Source: Dinoroseobacter sp049800775 (GTDB lineage: Bacteria; Pseudomonadota; Alphaproteobacteria; Rhodobacterales; Rhodobacteraceae). From it: a stretch of DNA of 64,000 nt. Made by a program: the position numbers and the translations under genes. Shown piece by piece: positions 1-7,939 of this stretch (position 1 is the first letter of the stretch; the number at the start of each line of letters is the position of its first letter). Where the stretch lies: contig NZ_JBNAFR010000007.1 in assembly GCF_049800775.1 (NCBI RefSeq), positions 62,001 through 126,000 of the forward strand. Direction: 5' to 3'. The notes under the pieces were generated by a model. The model ran no database searches. It had not been told where the DNA came from and was given only the letters and a program-made list of their open reading frames with translations.

Positions 1-207
1 AACTCGCCGCCGGGGACGGGCGATGAAACCGAGGCTGGATTTGCCCGCAAGGCGCTTAAATATAAGGCGTTTACCGCTCTCAGGCTCGGGGTTTCCCAAT
101 AAAATAAAAGCTTTCGTTGAGCTGCCGCTTTGGTTAATGAAAGGTGTGTGTGCGGGCGTTGTGGGGGACCATGGCGGTCGCATGTGTTACTATCCAGTAG
201 GACTACC

Positions 208-684
208 ATGAAACTACTCTCTGTACTCGCAACGGTGGTCGGGTTGTTGTTGTCGCAACCTGCACTTGCCAAAACCTATTCGTTTTTTGTCGGCGGCGCG
301 ACCGTCGGCGTCGGCGGGACTATCACGTCCGACGGAACGATTGGGCTCGCGAAAGCGACAGACTCCGTCGAAGAATTTACGGTGGGGTTCGTCTTCTTTG
401 GTCAGCCCGCGGGTCCCGGCCTCAGCTTTGACAGCAGCGCTGTCGCGGCTGTGTTCGGCGACACGACTTTCCTCTATACCGAGGACGCGATTTTTATCGC
501 GGCACCCAACGATGGCACGCCCGCACCTTTCGCGGACCTGTCTGACGGCGAGAACGACTACTACCTAGTCGGCGAAGCTCTCACCGTCGCCCCGGTTCCT
601 CTGCCTGCGTCGCTCCCGCTGCTTGCGGTCGCTGTAGGTGGTTTGACATTGGCACGCCGCCGGAGACAACAAGCGCTGGCGTGA
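208..684 (+). CDS. VPLPA-CTERM exported protein
   Basis: The 158-residue product has an N-terminal signal peptide (MKLLSVLATVVGLLLSQPALA) and a C-terminal tail with PVPLPASLPLL, a hydrophobic stretch and a basic RRRRQQ cluster. This is the tripartite VPLPA-CTERM signal, the Rhodobacterales variant of PEP-CTERM, recognised by an exosortase that removes the tail at the membrane. The core (about residues 22-125) is acidic and Gly/Ala/Phe-rich; I recognise no domain. I chose the ATG at 208 over an in-frame start at 130 because only the former puts the signal peptide at the N-terminus. A hairpin terminator follows. One of five such proteins in the window; cargo function unknown. Confidence 0.8.
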   Translation: MKLLSVLATVVGLLLSQPALAKTYSFFVGGATVGVGGTITSDGTIGLAKATDSVEEFTVGFVFFGQPAGPGLSFDSSAVAAVFGDTTFLYTEDAIFIAAPNDGTPAPFADLSDGENDYYLVGEALTVAPVPLPASLPLLAVAVGGLTLARRRRQQALA

Positions 685-708
685 TCCAAGGACCACAAGT
701 GACAAAGG

Positions 709-749
709 CGCATCGCACTGGGGTTAACCCAGAGCGGTGCGTTTTTCGT
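709..749 (+). terminator. Rho-independent terminator of the first VPLPA-CTERM gene
   Basis: An imperfect stem (CGCATCGCACTGGG pairing with CCCAGAGCGGTGCG across TTAA) is followed by TTTTTCGTTT on the + strand. It lies 25 nt after the stop codon and before the convergent sigma factor gene. Confidence 0.75.
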
Positions 750-802
750 TTCAGGGTATGGGTTGGCAGAGCCGCCTGTCGTCGCGCACGGCTAAGACCC
801 GT

Positions 803-1348
803 CTAGAAATCCCCATCGCTTTGCCGCGGCAGAAGGCTGCTGGCCTCTGCGCCGTCCGAGAGCTCGCACAAGGTGCGCAGCTTGGCCCGCGCCCGGGCGA
901 GCCGTGACAGCACCGTGCCATGGGCCACGCCCATTTGGCGCGCCACATCCTCGGGTTCCTGTCCTTCGATCACCACGGCGGTGAGCGCAGTGCGTTGCTC
1001 CGGCGGCAGGGTGGCGATCGCCTGCATGACATCCGCAAAGGCGACGCGGCGCGGTCCGGTTTCAGCGGCCTCATTCACCCAGTCGGTTTCGATCAGGGCA
1101 TCGGTCGCGGGCAGGCGTCCGCGCCGGCGCGTCGCGTTGCGCAGGGTGGCGCGGGCATAGGCGGGCAGGGCCTCGATCTCGGCCCCGGCGCGCTGCTGGC
1201 TCCAGACTTGCAACAGGGCTTCCTGCACGAGGTCCTCGGCATCGCTCTGGGACGGGACCAGCGCCCGGGCGGCCCGGGTCAGGCCGGGGATCAGGGCCAC
1301 AAGCGCGGCCTCGGTGGTGGCGGGGGGAGGGGCGGTGAACTGTGTCAT
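803..1348 (-). CDS. ECF-family RNA polymerase sigma factor
   Basis: The 181-residue protein has the two-domain sigma-70 ECF layout. Region 2 is near residues 20-60 (SDAEDLVQEALLQVW) and region 4 near 112-160 (PPEQRTALTAVVIEG, then the helix-turn-helix around EDVARQMGVAHGTVLSRLARA). It would direct RNA polymerase to alternative promoters, usually in response to envelope or oxidative stress. No anti-sigma factor is adjacent. The divergent neighbour encodes an exported EF-hand protein, which makes a calcium or envelope link possible, but this is only inferred from position. The last 20 residues, after region 4, look disordered. Confidence 0.88.
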   Translation of the reverse strand: MTQFTAPPPATTEAALVALIPGLTRAARALVPSQSDAEDLVQEALLQVWSQQRAGAEIEALPAYARATLRNATRRRGRLPATDALIETDWVNEAAETGPRRVAFADVMQAIATLPPEQRTALTAVVIEGQEPEDVARQMGVAHGTVLSRLARARAKLRTLCELSDGAEASSLLPRQSDGDF

Positions 1349-1389
1349 GGGTCAAAGCTGCGCATTGTCCGGGCGGCTCTCAATACGAG

Positions 1390-1410
1390 GAAACCTGCCG
1401 AGCGGGTTTC
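1390..1410. repeat. Inverted repeat between the sigma factor and EF-hand genes
   Basis: GAAACC and GGTTTC arms are separated by 9 nt in the 237-nt divergent intergenic region. It could be an operator, or include an ECF-type -35 element (GGAAACC). No other signal supports either reading. Confidence 0.3.
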
Positions 1411-1585
1411 TGCAGGGCTTGATCGGCAGAGATCTGCGCGCGCGCCCTACGGGATTGGGCGGTGCCATGCTGACACCGGCCGCGCGCGGTCCGGGCCCGG
1501 ATAAAGGGCGGCTCAAATGGCTCTAGGGGCGTGAAGGGCGCGGTGAACGCGGTCTTCGAAAACTGATCTCAAGGAGACACACACA

Positions 1586-1831
1586 ATGAAATCCATGATC
1601 CTCGGACTGATCGCGTCGTCGGCTCTGATTGCAACGGCAACCGCCGTGAGCGCGAGCACAGAGATGGATACGGATGGCGACGGCATGTATTCCTTCGCCG
1701 AACTGCTCGTCGGTTTCCCGACGCTGACGGAAGAGACCTACACCACCATGGACACCAATGCCGATGGCGCGATCGACGCCGAAGAGCTGGCGGTGGCTCA
1801 GGATGGCGGTCTCTATCCCGCAGGCGGCTAA
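1586..1831 (+). CDS. Small exported EF-hand (calmodulin-like) protein
   Basis: An 81-residue protein with a signal peptide (cleavage probably after TAVSA, about residue 23) and two EF-hand loops: DTDGDGMYSFAEL (about 28-40) and DTNADGAIDAEEL (about 56-68). Both loops carry acidic residues at positions 1, 3, 5 and 12, so calcium binding in the periplasm or outside the cell is likely. A good ribosome site (CAAGGAG) precedes the ATG. It is transcribed away from the ECF sigma factor. Role unknown; calcium buffering or sensing are the natural options. Confidence 0.85.
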   Translation: MKSMILGLIASSALIATATAVSASTEMDTDGDGMYSFAELLVGFPTLTEETYTTMDTNADGAIDAEELAVAQDGGLYPAGG

Positions 1832-1882
1832 GGCACCCTCACTCACGGGACTTCACACATACGGGGCACAGGGGGCCGGGGT

Positions 1883-2119
1883 TCAGACCTCGGCCCCCAT
1901 TGCCACGAGCCGTGCCCGCAGGGGCCCGGCATCGCCCGCGCCACTTTCCAGCGCATAGACATAGGCATGTGTCAGAAAGAACGCCGCCGCTTCGGGCCGC
2001 CGCGTAGCCGCCGCCGCATAAAGCGCGATCAGCATCTTCTTGTCCGAGCGGGCATGGGCCGCCTGCAACGCCAGGTCGAGCGCGCGGTCTTCACGATAGG
2101 CGGGCTTATTCTGCAGCAT
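1883..2119 (-). CDS. Small alpha-helical protein of unknown function
   Basis: A 78-residue Ala-rich protein beginning MLQNKPAYREDRALDLALQA. It has no signal peptide, membrane segment or recognised motif, and is probably a helical bundle or repeat. Its start lies inside the 3' end of the Rieske oxygenase gene (14-nt overlap), so the two are very likely translated from one mRNA. That coupling suggests a role with the oxygenase, for example as an accessory or stability factor, but nothing in the sequence shows it. Confidence 0.7.
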   Translation of the reverse strand: MLQNKPAYREDRALDLALQAAHARSDKKMLIALYAAAATRRPEAAAFFLTHAYVYALESGAGDAGPLRARLVAMGAEV

Positions 2120-3254
2120 GGCGCGATCCTTCCTGCAGGGCCGAAGCCGCCCAGGCGTGGAAGCAATGGGTGGGCCCATCCATCGCCGGAGAAAAGGCGC
2201 CGCCGTCAAATCCGCTGGCCATGCGCCCGCGCTGCATCCCCTCCACCACGAAGATGTCCTCTTCGAAGACGGCCTTCCATTGGGCGGCATTCCCGGCCCG
2301 CATTTCCGGGGCCGTATCCGGGCGCGCATAGGACAGGGCCACGCGTTCGGTGGTTGTCGCGCAATCCTCGGGGATCAGCAGGATCGAGAACACATGATCC
2401 CGGTGCACACCCAGCAGGACATTTGGATAGACCGCGATGTATTCCGCCGCCGTGTCCCAGGCCGTCGACAGACCCTCGAAATCCGGGAAGGCGGGGGTGC
2501 CATCGGGGGCACGGAACTGCTGATAGACCTCGGTGCCCTGTCCGGAATAGGCCCCGGGCGCCTCGATATTGTAGTGATCTTCCAGTCGCGAGATCGCGTT
2601 CAGCCCGGGATGGACCCAAGGCAGGTGATAGCTTTCGCAATAATTCTCGACGGCCAGCTTCCAGTTGCAGTTCACCTGGAGCGCGAAGCGGCTCTCGGCC
2701 CCGCCGGGGGCGAGGGGCTGGTCGAACGCGCGCCAGCGGGCGATCAGATCGGCATGGACCTCTTCGAAGGGCGGGGCGGTGCCGCTGAGATTGACGAATA
2801 CCACATCCATCCAGATATGGCTGGGCACCTCGATCAGACCCAGCAGGCTGCGGTCGATGGCATCATGGGTGTTCTGACCGGGGCCGCCCACATGGGGCGT
2901 TGTGACCAGCCGGCCATCCGTGCCGTAGCACCAGGAGTGATAGGGGCAGCGGATCGCGCCCTCGATCCTGCGCGGCTGATCCACGAGGATCATGCCCCGG
3001 TGGCGGCAGACATTCTGAAAAACGCGCACGCGCCCGGCCTTGTCCCGGATCAGCAACAGCGGCTGACCGCAAAAGCTCAGCGGGACCGCATCGCCGGGGG
3101 TCGGGACATCCGAGGCCACGGCGAGCCCGGCCCAATGTCCGGCCAGCAGGATCTCGGTTTCGCGCGCATAAAGCGCCGTATCGGTGTAATGGGCGTTGGG
3201 CAGGCCACGGGCCGAGGTGATCGGCTGGCACACGGCGCTCAGAGAATCGGTCAT
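2106..3254 (-). CDS. Rieske-type aromatic ring-hydroxylating oxygenase alpha subunit
   Basis: The 382-residue protein has an N-terminal Rieske [2Fe-2S] motif, CRHRG...CPYHSW (about residues 83-105), and a C-terminal catalytic domain with the mononuclear-iron region ENYCESYHLPWVHPGL (about 205-220). This architecture covers ring-hydroxylating dioxygenases and also the choline, carnitine and glycine-betaine monooxygenase relatives; I cannot assign the substrate. A reductase partner would be needed to supply electrons, and none is encoded next to it. The downstream small gene overlaps it. A perfect palindrome 49 nt upstream is a possible operator. Confidence 0.88.
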   Translation of the reverse strand: MTDSLSAVCQPITSARGLPNAHYTDTALYARETEILLAGHWAGLAVASDVPTPGDAVPLSFCGQPLLLIRDKAGRVRVFQNVCRHRGMILVDQPRRIEGAIRCPYHSWCYGTDGRLVTTPHVGGPGQNTHDAIDRSLLGLIEVPSHIWMDVVFVNLSGTAPPFEEVHADLIARWRAFDQPLAPGGAESRFALQVNCNWKLAVENYCESYHLPWVHPGLNAISRLEDHYNIEAPGAYSGQGTEVYQQFRAPDGTPAFPDFEGLSTAWDTAAEYIAVYPNVLLGVHRDHVFSILLIPEDCATTTERVALSYARPDTAPEMRAGNAAQWKAVFEEDIFVVEGMQRGRMASGFDGGAFSPAMDGPTHCFHAWAASALQEGSRHAAE

Positions 3255-3302
3255 CAGAGGCTCCTCCCAAGGATTGGGAGAAGCTTAGAACCTCAAAAGG
3301 GC

Positions 3303-3320
3303 GGAATTCGCGTGAATTCC
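3303..3320. promoter_or_regulatory. Perfect palindrome upstream of the Rieske oxygenase gene
   Basis: GGAATTC-GCGT-GAATTCC is an exact 7-4-7 inverted repeat, centred about 58 nt upstream of the oxygenase ATG, within the 127-nt gap to ilvH. Its size and position suit a dimeric repressor or activator site for the oxygenase. No regulator gene is adjacent. Confidence 0.5.
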
Positions 3321-3381
3321 CGACCAGGGTTTTCTCACAGCGACATGTTCCGGGCCCAAGCGCGTCCGCGCTCAGGCGTGA

Positions 3382-3954
3382 TCAGTCAGGGATGCCGGGG
3401 CCGCGGGACAGGGCGGCAACGCCGGTCCGGGCGATCTCGGTCAGGCCGAGCGGGCGCATCAGATCGCCAAAGGCGTCCACCTTGGCCGGGGTCCCGGTGA
3501 TCTCGAAGACGAAGCTTTCGAGGGTGCTGTCGACCACATTGGCGCGAAAGATCTCTGCCAGACGCAGGGCCTCGATCCGCTTGTCGCCCGTGCCTGCAAC
3601 CTTGAAGAGCGCCAATTCGCGCTCGACGCTCGCGCCCTCGACGGTCAGGTCATGGACCTCATGCACCGGCACCATACGCGCCAGCTGCGCCTTGATCTGT
3701 TCGATCACCTGCGGCGTGCCCGTGGTCACGATGGTGATGCGCGAGCGGTGCCCCTCATGGTCGATCTCGGCCACGGTGAGGCTTTCGATGTTGTAGCCCC
3801 GCCCGGAAAACAGCCCGATCACCCGCGCAAGAACCCCCGCCTCGTTGTCGACAACGACGGCCAGCGTGTGGGTCTCCTGATGGTCCCCAAAGGTGGAGCG
3901 CAGGTCATAGGCGGAATGCTTCGAGGAGCCTTGTTCAATCTTCAGCGGGGACAT
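3382..3954 (-). CDS. ilvH: Acetolactate synthase, small (regulatory) subunit
   Basis: The 190-residue protein carries an N-terminal ACT domain (THTLAVVVDNEAGVLARVIG, about residues 27-100) and the C-terminal ALS small-subunit domain. It binds the catalytic subunit and confers valine feedback inhibition at the first common step of isoleucine, valine and leucine synthesis. I set the start at ATG 3954 (MSPLKIEQGS); the frame stays open further upstream but that part is unlike the family. It lies 96 nt downstream of ilvI and shares its attenuator-controlled transcript. Confidence 0.93.
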   Translation of the reverse strand: MSPLKIEQGSSKHSAYDLRSTFGDHQETHTLAVVVDNEAGVLARVIGLFSGRGYNIESLTVAEIDHEGHRSRITIVTTGTPQVIEQIKAQLARMVPVHEVHDLTVEGASVERELALFKVAGTGDKRIEALRLAEIFRANVVDSTLESFVFEITGTPAKVDAFGDLMRPLGLTEIARTGVAALSRGPGIPD

Positions 3955-4050
3955 CTGTTCGCTTTCATTGCAGCGCGTGGCGCTGATCTTTTCTTTGAAA
4001 CGTAAAATTGGGTGGGGCCGCGGGAGCACTGCGCCCCCGCAGCCAAAGGA

Positions 4051-5808
<1,758 letters not shown>

Positions 5809-5864
5809 CGTCTTTTCCTTTGCTTCACGCGGGCCTCAGGGCCTTGGATTCGTGCGGTCGGGCA

Positions 5865-5892
5865 TAAAAAAACCCCCGGTCTTACTCGGGGG
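5865..5892 (-). terminator. Attenuator terminator in the ilvI leader
   Basis: On the minus strand CCCCCG-AGTAAGAC-CGGGGG forms a perfect 6-bp GC stem followed by a run of eight U. It lies between the leader peptide stop and the ilvI ATG, 57 nt from the latter. A competing stem (CGGTA with TACCG) lies just upstream and overlaps the end of the leader peptide, as expected for alternative folds. Confidence 0.85.
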
Positions 5893-5917
5893 CGCAAGGG
5901 GATCGGTAGGGTTTCCG

Positions 5918-5965
5918 TTACCGGCCCATGCGCCAAATTCCAACAAGTACGACAATAGCGGGCAT
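5918..5965 (-). CDS. ilv operon leader peptide
   Basis: A 15-residue open frame, MPAIVVLVGIWRMGR, precedes the attenuator terminator and ilvI. Six of seven residues in positions 4-10 are Ile, Val or Leu (IVVLVGI), the signature of a regulatory leader whose translation senses charged branched-chain tRNAs. A plausible ribosome site (AGGACGCAGGAA) precedes the ATG. Stalling at these codons would favour the antiterminator and ilvIH expression; free translation would favour termination. The mechanism is inferred from family knowledge; the peptide, hairpin and promoter are all visible. Confidence 0.85.
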   Translation of the reverse strand: MPAIVVLVGIWRMGR

Positions 5966-5994
5966 TTCCTGCGTCCTTTCCGTCCGTGCGCGGG

Positions 5995-6023
5995 ACATTA
6001 GGTGCCTGTTTGACGGGCGTCAA
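5995..6023 (-). promoter_or_regulatory. Promoter of the ilv leader transcript
   Basis: On the minus strand TTGACG, a 17-nt spacer and TAATGT form a good sigma-70 promoter. Predicted initiation near 5988 would put the leader peptide start about 22 nt into the transcript. Confidence 0.7.
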
Positions 6024-6131
6024 CAGACAAACGGCCAAGAAAGTGACGTGCGGACGGCTTTTCGCGGTGTTTTGTTGCGCAGCACGAGCCTGCCGCGAAA
6101 GATTTTCCGCCGCAGGCGCCGGGATTGAGCC

Positions 6132-6725
6132 TCAGGCGGCTTTGCGCGCGCGGGCGAGGCCCAGTCCGCCAAGACCCAGAAGCAGGAGCGGCAGGGCCGC
6201 GGGCAGTGGGATCGGGGCAGGTGCGTCGAGACCGAAGCGGACCTCGGTGATGAAGCGGGCCAGTCTTGGGTCCGCCGGTGTCTTGTAGTCCAGAACCACA
6301 CGGTCGAATGCTGTCGTGGTGCCGAAGCCGATGAACTGGTCCGACAGGTCATTTCCGTTCGAGGTTACGGTCACGCTGCCGAGCAGGATTGCGCCGGAAT
6401 AGGCCTCCAGCATCACATCGAAGATCCCGGAGGTTCCGGGATTGCCCATCTGGTCATTGCCGAAGGTCATGCCGACCTCGAAGCCGTTAATACCGGTGAA
6501 CTCCAAGGGACCACCGTTCGGATCGCTTCTGACGCCTTCCTCGCCAGTATTTGACGCTAATGTGGTATTTCCAGGGAAATCCGTGGACGTATCGATGTCG
6601 AATCCGGTCGCGCCGATGGTCGCGAGCGAGGCGAAGTCAGTGTAGTCTGAATAGGGGGTGACGGCGGCGAAAGCCGGGGTCGCGAGGCCGAGGGTCAGTA
6701 CGGTGGCGCAAATGCGAAAGAACAT
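6132..6725 (-). CDS. VPLPA-CTERM exported protein
   Basis: A 197-residue protein with a signal peptide (MFFRICATVLTLGLATPAFA) and the C-terminal tail PIPLPAALPLLLLGLGGLGLA followed by RARKAA, a typical VPLPA-CTERM sorting signal. The central part (about 25-165) has the alternating hydrophobic pattern and Gly/Asn/Asp turns of a beta-sandwich surface protein (for example FTGINGFEVGMTFG and FDRVVLDYKTPADPRL), resembling many PEP-CTERM cargo proteins. It has a single cysteine (in the signal peptide). Function unknown. Confidence 0.78.
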   Translation of the reverse strand: MFFRICATVLTLGLATPAFAAVTPYSDYTDFASLATIGATGFDIDTSTDFPGNTTLASNTGEEGVRSDPNGGPLEFTGINGFEVGMTFGNDQMGNPGTSGIFDVMLEAYSGAILLGSVTVTSNGNDLSDQFIGFGTTTAFDRVVLDYKTPADPRLARFITEVRFGLDAPAPIPLPAALPLLLLGLGGLGLARARKAA

Positions 6726-6743
6726 GGTAAATAACTCCGGGTT

Positions 6744-7556
6744 TTAACAAGGATCAAACCTACCGCTGATCCTGCGCCTGTGGCAAGCGCGTAGCCGGTC
6801 GCCCTCGCTGCCCAGAACATCGTCGAGCCAGAGCCGGAGCACCTCTCCGAGAGGGATCCCGGTCTGATAAAGCCCGATCTCGAGATGCACACCCTGCGTG
6901 CAAGGCCGCAAGCGGATGTCGAAGATCCCCGCCGCGCGTCGCGGGCCCGTCGCCTCGGGCTTGACCGCAAAGCGGCAGCGCCAGGGCCGCTCCAGCAGGA
7001 TCACGGTCACTGCCTCGGGGGTATGGCTCCACAGATACGGGGGCTCGGTGGGGCGGGGACCCGCGCCGTCCTTTTCATCGGGGTCGGCCGGGGCAACCGG
7101 GCTTGGCGCGACGGCGGGCCAGACCTGCTCGGGCGGCGCGGCGATCAGGGTCTTGTGGCGCGCGCCAAAGGCAAAGAGGGCCGGAACCTGGTCGAGCAGA
7201 CGCCCGTAGAGGATCAGGTAGAGCAATGCGATCACCGCCGCCGCTATGGCCAGCCGGAGTACGGGGTTGGACAGGGCGGCATTGGCCTCCGGCTGGATCC
7301 AGATGAACAGCGTCTCGATCAGCGTGAACAGCGCAATCACCTCGCACAGGCGACGAAGCTGCGGCGCTAGCGCAATCAGCCCCGCAATCCCCGCCGCAGA
7401 CAGGGCAAAGAACAGCAGTGTCGCCACTGGGGGCGCCCAGAACGGCACATGGGCGAGGGCCCGGCCATCTGTCATGGCTCCGACCATCGCCGTTAAGGTA
7501 AAGAGTGTCGCGCAGACGAGAATGCGCCTGCGCTGCCGGTAGAGCGTCTGGATCAT
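6744..7556 (-). CDS. Membrane protein of unknown function
   Basis: A 270-residue protein starting at ATG 7556 (MIQTLYRQRRR). The N-terminal half has about four hydrophobic segments (near 12-29, 40-62, 70-87 and 100-118). The C-terminal half (about 125-270) is soluble, with KTLIAAPPEQVWPAV, a sequence like the first strand and helix of SRPBCC/START folds. It ends 18 nt upstream of the VPLPA-CTERM start on the same strand, so co-transcription with that gene is possible. I do not recognise the family. Confidence 0.65.
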   Translation of the reverse strand: MIQTLYRQRRRILVCATLFTLTAMVGAMTDGRALAHVPFWAPPVATLLFFALSAAGIAGLIALAPQLRRLCEVIALFTLIETLFIWIQPEANAALSNPVLRLAIAAAVIALLYLILYGRLLDQVPALFAFGARHKTLIAAPPEQVWPAVAPSPVAPADPDEKDGAGPRPTEPPYLWSHTPEAVTVILLERPWRCRFAVKPEATGPRRAAGIFDIRLRPCTQGVHLEIGLYQTGIPLGEVLRLWLDDVLGSEGDRLRACHRRRISGRFDPC

Positions 7557-7939
7557 GCGAATACCCTCTGTCCGCCAGAGAAAGGCCACCGCCTGTCACG
7601 GAACGGGCGCAAACCGGGCGGAAATGGGGCAAATCTTAACAAAGCGCTCGATTTTGCCCGCTCAGAGGCCGGTTTCGCTAAAATTCGGGGGATATCCACA
7701 GCTTCTGTGCGATCGGCCCGGGCCTGCGGCTTGCAGGTGCGGACAGGGGGAGGCATGCTCTGGCAGACGACCTGAGTCGCCCGGGCGGTATCCCCCCTCA
7801 GCCTTGGCAGAAGACCTTCGTCGGGACAGGCGTGCATTGAAAAGCCGCGCGGACTGCCCCACGTAAGGAACCCAGATCAGGAGACGCCCCTTGGTTGCCG
7901 TCAGGGACCCGGGCTGTCTGCCCAATATAAGGACCGAGC
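7557..7939. other. Divergent intergenic region upstream of lon
   Basis: This 383-nt region separates the membrane protein gene from lon. Apart from the heat-shock-like promoter listed separately I see no conserved structure or credible small gene. It ends in a ribosome site (AAGGA) 8 nt before the lon ATG. Confidence 0.6.
7837..7862 (+). promoter_or_regulatory. Possible RpoH (sigma-32) promoter of lon
   Basis: TTGAAA (7837-7842) and CCCCAC (7857-7862), with a 14-nt gap, resemble the alphaproteobacterial heat-shock promoter pattern (CTTGAAA...CCCCATNT). They lie about 75 nt before the lon ATG, and lon is a classic RpoH target. The first base of the -35 hexamer context is A rather than C. Confidence 0.4.
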
